Origin: Strigamia acuminata
Taxonomy: Eukaryota > Arthropoda > Chilopoda > Geophilomorpha > Linotaeniidae
Direction: 5' to 3'
Assembly (NCBI GenBank): GCA_949358305.1
Contig: OX442321.1
Coordinates: 8,457,605 to 8,521,604, forward strand
Length of the DNA: 64,000 nt
A program made the translations under genes and the position numbers. Position 1 is the stretch's first letter; each line of letters opens with the position of its first letter. The notes beneath the pieces were generated by a model. That model was given only the letters and a program-made list of their open reading frames with translations. It made no database searches and was not told the DNA's origin. This document shows, piece after piece, positions 48,601-60,100 of the stretch.

Positions 48601-51600
48601 ATGCGAACCTTGGTTTCGTTTTCGCTTTCACTTCTAAATAGAATACAATTTGACTATTATTTTTACAGTACAAATTGAAAAAAATAAAAACAAAAAAACT
48701 GATTTTGTCATTTCTGTTTACAGATACCTCCACACGTTACTATTCCTAATAGTGGAGCTCATTATGTAAGTATAATGATCGGTCTTTAATTAGCATAAAT
48801 GACAAAATAATATCCGGGACTATTATTTACAATGGGAGTGAAGAGAACCTTGTACTAACTCAGTAGTATAGTCATGTTGAACTTGCAGTTAAAGATGTTT
48901 TGTTGTTTAAATGTTGTGCGCATGCCCACTGCGACTGAAAAGTGAAAACAGACTAGCAGTTTAAATATGTGTTTAAAAATCCTGTTTAGTCAAAATGCCT
49001 TTATGAATGTGCCCCGAATGCATCTACTATTTTTCCGGCTACTATTTAGTCATGACAAAGTATTACGTCATTTCACTGTCTCTGAATAAGCAGGAATTTG
49101 AGATAAAAATGTCGTAATCAACTTAAAATAAATAGTTCTTCCTGAAAGTTATAGGTCGTAGGGGTTTTTGACTTTTTCTAATAGATAAGATGGTAAAAGT
49201 AGTACACAACACCTGTTGCAGGAAGTCTCGAGCTGGTGCAAAACAATTAGATGCACCTTGTTACACATGGTGGGAAAGGGAAGTTGGGGATGAGACTTAA
49301 GGATCGTGTTTAGACTTAATTTATTTCACCTTATATTTTTATACGTAGAAATATTTTATGTTAAGGTAAAGGGAAAAAAAACAATGATTGTCAGGAACAA
49401 CATTTTTAATTTAATTGGCACATTTTTAAAATTTTTTTTATTTTTTTATTTTTGAAATGTGTAGACCAGGCACCAAAGATTTCGCGGTTTAATTGCTCAA
49501 CTTTTCGTTTACTTTTGCCTGGTTCGTGGCGTCATTTTTAAATTTTTCTCTTTCCTGCTATCTAATTAATTGGCACCAGTAAATCAATAAATCGTGTTTT
49601 CACGATCACTGGTGAGGTATGACTCCCAGCGAGACAAAAGCTACTCCACCAGGTGTAGTGTGCGTTGGCGTATTCGAGCTACGACCATAAAATTTATTCA
49701 CTTGGAAAGATTAAACGATTACCTTGTGACGAATGCAAACATGGTCAAGTTTTTATTGGTGACCTGTTTTTTTTCCCTTGTATTTTTTTTATTTAAATTT
49801 TTTTTTAATTTTTATCTTCAAATATTTCTTAAATAAAAGAAAACATTTAAAAAAAAACTCAAATCATGCATTCATTATGTGTGTGGGTTAAGTAAACGCA
49901 ACAGGTGTAATAAAACTCGAAGAAACTCAAGTTTGTGCCGTCAAACGTGGCGGTTGGCCGATGGTGTTGATCGATTAACTCTGCCGAGTACGTTGCTCTG
50001 ATCGTTGGAAAGCTCGTTTAGCCTCGTAACATCCTTGTCGGTTGAAAAGGAATGGCTAGAAAGAAGATTTCAATGAAATTTCGAACGAAAATCAGAATAT
50101 GAAAAGTGTTTTTAACATATTCCACTACTGAATGACTTGTGCGATGATGTCGCGAGGTAACGTAAGGCCATCAGTGACTTTTAATTTAAAACCCGTGTGG
50201 CCCAGCACTAATAACCACGATAACTACTATCAACATGTAAGTGCTATTATACATAGGATTTTTAAAGCTGTTTTTCAAATTCATGGGCGTGCTTGAAATA
50301 TTACGGTGTGATTACGCTGTTAAAATGAGCCCGAATGCACCTGTGTGCTGGTCTGGTCTGGTCTGGTCTTGTCTTTTTTGAACGAGTAAATAAAGGTGAG
50401 TTAACGATCGATCACCTCGAAACAATTCGATCGCAATGTTTATTTAATTCTCACTTGGAAAAATGGTTTTATTTGGTTTTTTATTTGGTTTATATCAAGT
50501 AAAATTGGCAATTGTTTGGTTTTTTTCATGGTTGATTTGATTTTTGTTTGATTATGTATATTCGGACAGGTGTGGTAACGGATGTCAGGTAAATGCTTGG
50601 ATTTGCTTAGAACAGATATATTTTTTATTCGGTTTGGTTTTGTTTGTTTGGGGGTTGGAAGAGGATAAATAAAGTGCAAAACGAGGTCAGTTTAGTTCAG
50701 TATATCCGTTTGGATGATTATTGCGTCATTTTAGTTACCTATTTTTTTTTTTGAGTTATTTTTATGGCGAATTTTAGTTTGTGTTTGCACTTTTGATTTA
50801 TTGAAAATCGAATTAAGTAAAGCAATAAATAGAATTTTTTTTATTTTTTTTTTTAAAGAATGGTTCATCATCGTGAGGTAGCAGATAAATATGAAAATTA
50901 ACCTTGAAATTGAAGGTCACTCAACCAATTACAAAATAGTTTAATTTAATTTAATTTTTTTTGTGTTTTTATTTATTTTTTTGTTAAAATATATTTCCGT
51001 GCAGGAAGCTATTATATACATGTGTATTTACATTCCAAACAAAAAAAAATCTTAATAAATGCTTTTATTTGTTTACCTTTTTTCGCAGAAAAATGGCGAA
51101 GAGGAATGGGAATACGAGGAGATAATTCTTGAGAGAGTAAGTCAATACTTAGTTTTATCTTTCATTTTAATATTACTTCTACCAATAGATTTTCTAATGT
51201 TTGCTGAAGAAATAAACATTTATTTTTAGTTCTCGAGTTCTATTGGATGGTTGGGTTTGTTTTTGTAAATGCTTATAAAATATTTATTTACGGAACTAAA
51301 ATAGAATTTCACGCCACGAAATGTTTTTTGTTTTTTTTTAATATATATATATTTAAAAAAAAATTTTTTTTTAATTTTTTTTATAGGGCGGTGCCGGTTT
51401 GGGTTTTAGTATCGCTGGGGGTACAGACAACCCTCACATCGACGATGATCCGAGCATTTACATTACGAAACTTATTTCTGGAGGTGCAGCAGCTGCTGAC
51501 GGTAGATTATTGTAAGTTGCACGGCGGAGAAATGTTGGTGCGTCATAAAAGTTTTGATTTAATAAATTTATTATTTTAAGGGTCAACGACATTATTCTTA

Positions 51601-54600
51601 AAGTGAATGATGTGAGTGTTGTGAACGTAACACATGCCACTGCAGTGGATGCTCTCAAGCGAGCGGGCAATACTGTACACTTGGTAAGACTGGATAATTG
51701 GATTTTTTTAAAAATAAATGTCTACTTTATTTTTTTGATGTTTGTTTACGTTCGCTTACAGACAGTAAAACGACGGCGCTCACCCGATAATGTTCGGGTC
51801 GTGCGAATTCAGCTGGAGAAAGGAAATAAAGGATTAGGGTTCAGCATCGCGGGTGGAATCGGCAACCAACATATTCCCGGCGAGAATGGAATATACGTGA
51901 CGAAGATCATGGAAGGTGGTGCGGCTCATCTGGATGGACGACTCGTCGTTGGCGATAAATTATTAGCTGTAGGTTTGAAAGTTGTTAATTTTTTTTTTCT
52001 ATTTTTATTTAAAATTTTTTTTTTATTTTAGGTCGGCGATACGAATTTGGAGAATGTGAATCACGAGACGGCTGTAGCCACACTCAAAGCGACCACAGAC
52101 ACTGTGGTGTTACTAGTGGCCAAACCCGTGTATTTAAATGACAGCTCGCCATTACCTCCACCACCACTCCTGAAAGACGATATGATATCGGATGTTATGC
52201 CATCAGGTATTGCTACAATTGTTGTTGGTAAACGCGGATAATTTACGACCGGTGTCTAACCACCTCATTAATACCAAGTGTAAATCAAGGGCGGTGACAC
52301 CTTTGTTTTTTTTTGTTTTCTTTTAAGTTGTTTTTAGACTCGTGCTGGAAATAACTATTATTTGTTTTTGGCTAAAGTTCAGTTGATTTTGTGCCAATTT
52401 TTTTTTTTTTTTTTTTTAAGTTTACTGTTAGTAGAGATAAAGAAAATAATTGTTTTAAGGGTCAACTATGTAGTTTTTGTATAAATAGATGTTCTTTATT
52501 CCGCATTACGTACAGAAGCACCGTCCCATCACGAGGTTGATCACCAAACTGCCTATCTTCAGAATCGTTCGTCCAATTCAAACCTCGAAGACGATGTAAC
52601 AAGGTGATTTTATTTTTTTATTTTTCGTTTTTTATTTTTTTTAGTTAGTGACATAATGTTCTAATTTTAATTTGTATAAATAGAGAGCCGAGAAAGAGCG
52701 TGCTGTTAAAAGGTTCTTCGGGACTCGGTTTTAACATTGTTGGCGGCGAGGACGGCGAAGGCATTTTTATCTCTTTCATCTTGGCTGGAGGAGCTGCCGA
52801 TTTGAGCGGCGAAATTCGGAGAGGCGATCAGATTTTGTCCGTTAATGGGATCGACCTTCGGAGCGCCACTCACGAACAAGCAGCAGCAGCTTTGAAAGGT
52901 GCTGGGCATACTGTTACTATGGTTTGTCAGTACCGACCTGAAGGTAAAATCTTTATAATTTTATTTTAATTTAATAATTTAATAATTTTTAAAAAAAAAA
53001 ATTTTGTAGAATATAACAGGTTTGAAGCTAAAATTCACGATTTACGCGAACAAATTATGTCGGGCAGCTTGAAAACATCTCAGAAACGTTCTTTATACGT
53101 TCGAGCGTTGTTTGATTACGACCCCACAAAAGATAGCGGCTTACCTAGTCGGGGTTTGCCTTTTCACTATGGCGATATTTTACACGTTATCAATGCAAGT
53201 GACGATGAATGGTGGCAAGCTAGGAAAATACTCGCGGACGGAGAAGAGGAGGGGATGGGAATTATTCCCAGTAAACGAAGGGTTGAGAGAAAGGAACGTG
53301 CGAGACTTAAGTCGGTGAAATTTCAGGGTAAAGGAAACTCCACTGAAGGCAGAGTAAGAAATTTGTTATTTATTCATTTATTCATTTATTCATTAATTTT
53401 TTTTAATTTGCGACTTTTTGTTTGTTCCGGCAGAATACGTTGGAACGAAAAAAAAAGAATTTTTCTTTTTCCCGGAAATTCCCATTCATGAAAAGCAAGG
53501 AAAACAGTGGCGAAGAAAATAGTGATCCTGAGAGTGAGTTGTTACTAAGTACGAAATTACGCATGAAATAGAGAAAAAAAGAGAAATATTTTATGATTTG
53601 TCACTATAAGCACGTTTTATTTCGCTGTTTGTATGTGTGCACGCATTGGGCCTCACTTTTCTTTGTGTTCTTATTATTTTCTCATTTAGACACGGGCATT
53701 TCTAATGCGAGTGATAGCGAGGCTGGTAGTGTGAGTAAGTGCTCCAGGCTGAATTTATGCTTTTCCAAATTCGAAATTAATTAAATTTTTTAATTAAAAT
53801 GAAAATATGTTTATAATTTTCTTCTATTTTTCTTGCAGGAGGTCCCGATGAGCCAATCTTATCGTACGAAGCCGCTCAGCAGCAGGAAGTCAAGTACACT
53901 CGTCCTGTGATAATTCTTGGGCCTCTCAAAGATCGCGTCAATGATGACCTAATATCAGAGTTTCCAGATAAATTTGGTAGCTGTGTGCCACGTAAGATTA
54001 GAATTGTTTCTAAAATTAATCCGGAGCTTATTCCGAATGAATACGTTGCAGATACTACTCGATCGAGGCGTGAATATGAAGTAGATGGTCGTGATTATCA
54101 TTTTGTTTCATCGAGGGAGCAAATGGAGAAAGATATTCAGAATCATCTTTTTATAGAAGCTGGGCAATATAATGATAATCTATACGGCACTAGTGTGGCA
54201 TCAGTTAAAGAAGTCGCGGAAAGGGTAAATTCAACTTGCGAAGTTAAATTTTGAGTTTTAAAATGAATAAATAAATAAATAAATATATTTTTATTTTTTA
54301 TTAGGGAAAACATTGTATTTTAGATGTCAGTGGCAATGCAATCAAACGTCTGCAAGTTGCTGGTCTATATCCCATCGCTGTTTTCATTAAACCCAAATCT
54401 ATCGAATCTATCATGTACATTTTGAATTATTTTAATTTCGATTGAAGCTTTAATATTTGGATTTTAATTTAGGGAAATGAACAAACGGATCACGGAGGAG
54501 CAAGCAAAGAAAACGTTCGAAAGGGCGCTCAAGTTAGAACTGGAATTTGGGGAATATTTTACAGGTAAAAAGAAGAATTAATTGTTTTAATAAATTTATT

Positions 54601-54741
54601 TTTTATTTTTTATTTTTTTAATTTTTTTTTGTAGCTATGGTGCAAGGTGATACACCCGAAGAAATATACGCTCGCATTAAAGAAGTCATTCGTGATCAAT
54701 CAGGTCCTACAATATGGGTACCCAGCAAAGAGAAGTTGTGA
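42616..54741 (+). CDS. dlg1: Discs large (DLG1/SAP97-type MAGUK scaffold)
   Basis: A membrane-associated guanylate kinase that organises septate/adherens junctions and synapses. The long form starts at 42616 (or 42700) and carries an L27 domain: LRKQ then [16 protein letters not shown] (43823-43954) and [13 protein letters not shown] (44044-44183). Exon 47458-47592 follows ([10 protein letters not shown]), then 48724-48765 and 51089-51136 ([11 protein letters not shown]). PDZ1 is 51387-51511 plus 51581-51683 ([15 protein letters not shown]). PDZ2 is 51762-51968 plus 52032-52206 ([17 protein letters not shown]). Exons 52516-52603 and 52684-52943 hold PDZ3 ([19 protein letters not shown]). The SH3 exon is 53010-53353 ([20 protein letters not shown]), the hook is 53434-53533 and 53690-53734, and the guanylate-kinase domain runs from 53839 to the end ([20 protein letters not shown]). 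It terminates in the canonical [12 protein letters not shown] 54739-54741. Confidence 0.95.
42725..43822 (+). other. Discs-large intron 1
   Basis: The intron between the LRKQ codons and the L27 exon. It holds the 31-base satellite listed separately; otherwise no exon or RNA gene is supported. Confidence 0.7.
43133..43345. repeat. 31-base tandem repeat with 62-base dimer periodicity
   Basis: About seven copies of a 31-base unit (AAATTGACCAAAACGACTG then AATTC(A/C)GTACGT). The variable base alternates A, C, A, C, A, C along the array and the last copy is degenerate. Each unit contains GAATTC and an overlapping GTAC/ACGT palindrome. It lies wholly in intron 1 of Discs large. Confidence 0.97.
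44184..45398 (+). other. Discs-large intron with internal promoter region
   Basis: No conserved exon. A (GCTC)n-like run lies at 45095-45125. The stretch 44950-45398 is less AT-rich and leads into the alternative first exon at 45399, so it is the likely site of an internal promoter. Confidence 0.45.
45399..45609 (+). CDS. dlg1: Candidate alternative first exon of Discs large (Cys-rich end)
   Basis: ATG 45399 opens a 70-codon frame ([18 protein letters not shown]..., ending [11 protein letters not shown]) that finishes exactly at a GTAAGT donor in phase 0. The next acceptor (47457) is also phase 0 and gives [13 protein letters not shown]. In vertebrate DLG2 and DLG4 the short isoforms begin with a palmitoylated Cys-containing leader spliced directly onto KYRYQDEDTPP. 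The position and the CSCC cluster just before KYHY therefore suggest a short, L27-less isoform. No homologue of the Arg-rich part is recognised. The joining by RNA is inferred. Confidence 0.6.
45610..47457 (+). other. Discs-large intron
   Basis: AT-rich intronic sequence between the alternative first exon and the KYHY exon. I see no exon, repeat array or RNA gene. Confidence 0.6.
48391..48444 (+). CDS. dlg1: Candidate second alternative first exon of Discs large
   Basis: ATG 48391 begins an 18-codon frame ([18 protein letters not shown]) that ends at a good GTAAGA donor in phase 0. The following exon (48724-48765) also begins in phase 0, so splicing would give a leader with Cys at positions 2, 5, 14 and 17 attached just ahead of the PDZ1 region. 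Size and Cys pattern recall palmitoylated DLG leaders. It is short, so chance is a real alternative. Confidence 0.35.
48766..51088 (+). other. Long Discs-large intron
   Basis: About 2.3 kb between the [12 protein letters not shown] exon and the EWEYEEI exon. Short direct runs such as GGTCTGGTCTGGTCT near 50351 are simple sequence. No exon is confidently seen. Confidence 0.6.
53992..54051 (+). other. 60-base stop-free intron inside the guanylate-kinase domain
   Basis: GTAAGATT at 53992 and GTTGCAG at 54045-54051 bound a 60-base segment with no in-frame stop. Removing it joins C to AT and restores [20 protein letters not shown], the conserved GMP-binding-region motif of DLG. Keeping it inserts 20 residues between CVP and TTR. 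The correct protein needs the splice. Confidence 0.9.
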
Positions 54742-56953
54742 ATTGAATATAAATAGCGAAAACTGAACTATATGAATCTGCAATATCATTGAACATTAGG
54801 GAATCTGTGTCAGTGATGAACTTGTGTATTAAGGGTGCTGAATCGCCTGATGGTTCTCTGGTAAAAAAAAATAAACAAATAAACAAATAAACGAATAATA
54901 ATAATCATGCAAGCGAGGTGACAAGCGAGGTGACCAACGATTGAAGCTATATTGTACATAAAATGAAACAACATCATCACACGTTTAGAAATTAAATGTA
55001 TAAAACATAGGCTGTTTATTTGTGCAGATGAAACACGATCAGTTTGTAGATTGTAAAGTTAAAATTATATAAAAATGAGAGCTGCTTGGTCTTGTGCTAC
55101 TAACAACTAGGTTATATGTTAAAAGTAAATTGTGCTCACTGTTGAATTGAAAAGAAAAACAAACAAACAAAAAAAAACAATGTTTTGTCATCTCCCATTT
55201 ATATTTGGTCATTTTTCTCCTGTCATTCTACTCACTACTTTGTTTTATCAGTATTTTTTTTTTAAAAAAATCAATCACAAGGAATAAATGAATTTAAATG
55301 TTTAATAAAGCGTTTTACTGTTTTCAGCAATCTCATTTGTTGGAGGAAATTTGAAATTGTATCCTACAAAGTACAAACTAGACAAGTTTCTTTTTGTATT
55401 GTTAAATATTATTATCTATAGTAAAAATATTTAATTCTTCTCCAGTTGGAATTAGATTAATATCCAGATTTGATGAAATTTGTCAATTAATTCGTGGAAC
55501 TTTTATGGGGGGATGGCATTTGCTGGGCATTCCACGATATTTAATAAATTTAAAAAAAAATAATAATTCATTTGTATTTGCGGCATTTTTTTAGTACTAA
55601 TTTTTATTTTTAAATGTACTTCTTTTCTAATAAATTAATCGATGATAGTTGATTTTTACAATTTAGATCATAAGGCTTAAAAAAAAAACTCGTCGTGCGT
55701 TTGTAACAGTAATACTTTCTTGTGTATTGAATTCCAATAGCCATTGATTTCATTTTGATTTCGCAAACTATAGCTCGGCATACGGAAAGACATTGGGGGA
55801 TTTCACGTAATCTAACTCAGTGAAAGCCTTCCATTTTTTTTTCTCAATTTACATTTTTTTTAGGATAACTTGTAATAGAAATATAAATAATAGCAGTGGG
55901 TGTGCATCAAAAGTACTTACAAATATTTGAAATTGTTCTTGTAAATTTTTATTTTGGACAATTCTAGGTTTTATTCAAATCATTGAATTAAGATATTAAA
56001 AAAAAATTATTTTAATTCCTTTCTGATGACTCTTTCTTTCCCGTGCGATGTAATTGCACAAATTGACGTCGATAAATCATTGGTGATGGATTTTGTCCAC
56101 TTATTTCCTGTTTGGGTATTTTTATACTTTTAAATTAATCGAAACGTTTTTTTTCCTCTTAATCTTGACAAATTGACCGATGGTTGGAATTGCACTTGAA
56201 ATTCAACCGAACTGGCAGCTGTGGATAAAAGTTGGTTCGGTTTTTCGAGAATAATATTGTACATAATGACAACGTATAGTAAAATTTCGATTTATATGAT
56301 ATTTTCTTTTCATCTAGCATTAAAATAATTGCATTTAAATGTCAATAAACGAGTTGAAGTGATTTTTTTGGCGTTTGTTTATGTTATCTGTAGGTTGGAC
56401 TAACAATAACAGCGATATTATCCAGAAATGTTTTTATTTCATTGTGGACCGATGGTCTCTACCCTGATCTCTATGTGTGGGTGGACTCTTCCCAGACTCA
56501 CTGGCGCCAGAGCGAGCATTTAATACTGAGCACGTGCTTGGCTTGGGACGTTCGCCTACAGCTATGCGATAGCGCCTTTTAATGCAACAGAATCCATTAT
56601 AGTGCTAGACTACACACGAAGAAAAACTAAAATTGATTGCACTAAAGGAAATATAAACACTGCGACACATTAACGACAAAAAAATTATGAAAAGTTGTGA
56701 AAATTCATTTAAAATAAAATAAAAATAAATATTTCTAAAATATACACGTCGATTTTTAACTAAACCAGCAAAATAACAAGAAAAAAAGACGAAAAAAGAT
56801 GTAAAAAAACGAATTTATTTATTTTACATGTTTATAAAACGGTACAATAATAGTTCGTGATCATCAAATACGGAAACGGTTTAGGTATAAGATGCGATTC
56901 GAATTTCTCCTCTCTGTGGTGAAAGTGGACCAATCCGTGACGTTGAACAGTCG
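54742..56953. other. Discs-large 3' UTR and upstream region of the SCHIP1 gene
   Basis: No coding exon is supported. Several AATAAA motifs (about 54870-54895, 55284, 55304) mark probable poly(A) sites. From about 56.45 kb a less AT-rich stretch (56450-56600) and then A-rich sequence precede the first SCHIP1 exon and presumably contain its promoter. Confidence 0.5.
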
Positions 56954-57142
56954 ATGAAGAGGAAGGAAGGAAGAGTGTTCGCTCTCATTGCATTGGCTTT
57001 CATCTTCGCTGTCTGTTATATTGCATCGTTCGTCAGCAATTTACCGGAGTTAACAACGAAGGCATGGTTGCAAAGAGAGAAGATTATTGAAAAATTCACC
57101 ATCATTAGCAACAAATTTAAATGGAAACTTCCAGATTGGTAA
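56954..57142 (+). CDS. Overlapping frame with a membrane anchor in SCHIP1 exon 1
   Basis: ATG 56954 opens a frame of 62 codons: a basic start (MKRKEGR), one hydrophobic segment (VFALIALAFIFAVCYIASFV) and an amphipathic tail ending KLPDW before TAA at 57140-57142. It overlaps the METSRL start at 57121 in another frame and runs through the same GTAAGT donor (57139). If that donor is used and exon 58244-58314 is skipped, the frame joins exon 58427-58513 in phase and continues into the IQ motif, giving a type II or tail-in membrane isoform. If not, it is an upstream open frame. Both readings are inference. Confidence 0.4.
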   Translation: MKRKEGRVFALIALAFIFAVCYIASFVSNLPELTTKAWLQREKIIEKFTIISNKFKWKLPDW

Positions 57143-60100
57143 GTTAGTTGCCTGTGATCGATCAACTCGAGTAAAAGTGGCAGCAACCGCAGTGCTTTGC
57201 CGGGCAGCCATGACGATGCTCCGTTAGGGTTAGAGATGTTATATGCCGATATTGGGAATATAAAATCATCTACAAATAATAAGACACAATCCAACCGAAA
57301 ATTCACGAGAAAAACAATAACGAAATGAAAAAACAGTCATAATACGATCAATACATGAACTAATTAGTTAATTAAGTCTATTGATTCAAATATTGGTTTT
57401 TTCTTGAGTATACTTGATTATATTATTCAACAAACAAAGATAACGAGATAAAACGCATCTATTATTGTTGATGCTATATATAATTGAGTTTAGGCTTACG
57501 TGAACACTTTATAAATCATTTTTATAATTTTTTTTTGTAATTTATGGCTTCTATAAATACCCCAATTTAAAAATGGTATTTTTTTCTTCCACCAGACTAC
57601 TTTATTTCAATTACCTTATGTAAAACTGGTAAATATTTAACGACATCTTACTCGATTTAGCCCAAGATGAATGTATAAAACAACCGTTACCATAGCAATG
57701 GACACAAAAATCCGTCAGTGGGTTTATAATGGCTGCCCAATGAAAGATGAGTCAGACATTTCAACAGCAAGGTCATTAGCTAAACTATATATCCATTATA
57801 GGTGATTAGTAGCATGTTTGCATCTAGATATGACAGATTTCCTATTCAGTTTGCGAAGCTGAATTTTTTATATATACATATATATAAATTATATTTATCA
57901 TTCTATTTCTACTCCACACATTCTAATGCTGATTCAGTGTCTTGGTCTAAGTATTCCAAAGTGGCTTTTCCCTGCGAGTTTAATTTCTAAAATGTTCTTT
58001 TAATGTCTCACGAGTTCCAATCTCCCTTTCATCATTCTTGTTTTCCCCCAAGAGCTTAGCATATATTCCCTTATTGCACTACAAAAGCGGCGTACAATTG
58101 GCTTGAAAAGTGCTTGCTAATTTAAAAAGTGAATTTCTTTTCGGTCCATCAGATGAAAGATAGTGAAAAATGTGATTTCAAAAACGTTTTGGATCAATTT
58201 TGCGCTTTTTTGATGGGAATTTTGTTTTTTCTTTTATTTCCAGGAGGAAGCGAATACCCAATTACATTTAAATGCATCGAAAAGAAGCACTTCCCGTCAC
58301 CTCACCGACACAAAGTAATTATTAATTTCTCTCATCCCATTGCGTGCATCTTTTACCCGATTGAAATAGCGAAATTAATAAATAATTTAACACGCCTTTC
58401 TTTCTCTTCTGTTTTCCTCAAAACAGTATCCGTAAAACAAACAACATTCTTTCAAATGACAACCAAACGTGGGCCTTGAAGAACTACGAGTGCTACACAA
58501 CCCAAGCCTTTACGTAAATACGCAGAAAAATGACGCAAAGTTGCGAAAAAGTAAAAGAAAAAGAAAAAAAGTTAAAATCTTGCCAATTGTTTCAGGATAC
58601 AAAAGGCTTGGCGGAACTACAAGGAAAGAATAAGCTTGGACAATGAAAAAACCGACTGCGACGAGCGGGTGGAAGCAAAAGATGTCATCTTCCATTCTAT
58701 CACGCCCCCAGAGGATGTGGACGTGAGTGAATCGGAATCTGCAAATCAGGCAATGTCTTTATCCTCGCCCGACGAGGATTGTGCTAGGAATTTACAAGGA
58801 TCCGATGGTATCGCAGCGCTGAGAAAAATTCTGGGCGAATGCGACGAGGAATGCGACGAGGAGGGCGCTATTGACGACTCGAGTTCGTCCACTTGTTCGG
58901 ACACTTCCGGTGTCAAGTCTAAAGAGCTGGATCCGTTGCGAATCTACGAGGAGAATGACAATCTCGTGATGTATTCGGGCGACAGTTGTTCGAGAAAAAA
59001 CAACGAACAGTTAGTGAAACAAGCTCGGAAACAGAATTATTTGACTTTAGCTCAGGAGTTTGCGACGTTTAAAAAGTCGCATCCGGAAGCGCTACCTTTC
59101 AACATGCACAAACAACTATTCGCCATGTTTTCCCACAAAACGGACGGGACGTCGGACGACGCGCCGAAACACGCATCCGACAAGGAGAAGGACGAGAACG
59201 AAAAGAACATTCTTCTGTCTAAAGACGTTTCGAAATCAAAAGTGGAAGCTGGTGAAGAGAAATTAAGTGCGAGCAAGAAAAATATGCAAGATAAAGTAAT
59301 ACATCAAAAAATGCAACCGCTAAAAACTATTGCGAGTGACGCGACGGACGAGAGCGGGAAAGAGCCGTCGATACACAGACACCATTCCTCGTCCAATAGA
59401 AATAGGGGATCGGCGAGCAATAGCAGGGTTTTGACAAGAGGGGTTCATTCGTCCACTCACGTGACCAGCACCAAGCGCCAGGGCAAAAGAGACTCGGTTA
59501 ACACTCATCATCGAAGACCCGACTTGAAATTGTCGTCGCCCGAACTGCTCGGCGGTTTTGATGTGTATAACATCGAAACGGCCATGCCGACTATCGACTG
59601 GAAGGCGATGGAAGAGCATTTAGTCAAGGCTGCAAAAGAGGAGGAACTTTTGAGAAGGGTGAGTAATAGAAAGTCAGGTAAAATGAAAAAATGAAAAAAT
59701 TCGTCGCGTCAACCAAATTTATGTACAAAATTACGTGTTCCCGCCACTCCTAACCCAAATATTTATAACACACCACGCATCGACTGGTCGTAGCATTATC
59801 TAGTGACAAATCCTGATAAATTGCAGAGAAAATTGCGAACAAAAATTAAAAAATGGAAAAAAAAATTATTTAAAATAAGTTATTAAAATGTTCTCTAAAA
59901 AAAAATCATACTACTAATGAGAATAATTTTTAACTTTCAATTTTAATTCGTTCATCTCGCCGACCTTGATTAGGATTAGCCGTTATAAAATTTTTCATTG
60001 CATCCACAGTCTAGCCAAAGCTGGGTGCTAGGGCGGATGCCATTCCACGCTGCTTTTAATGCGCTGATCTTAACAACGTAAAGTTGAGAGATGTCGGTGA

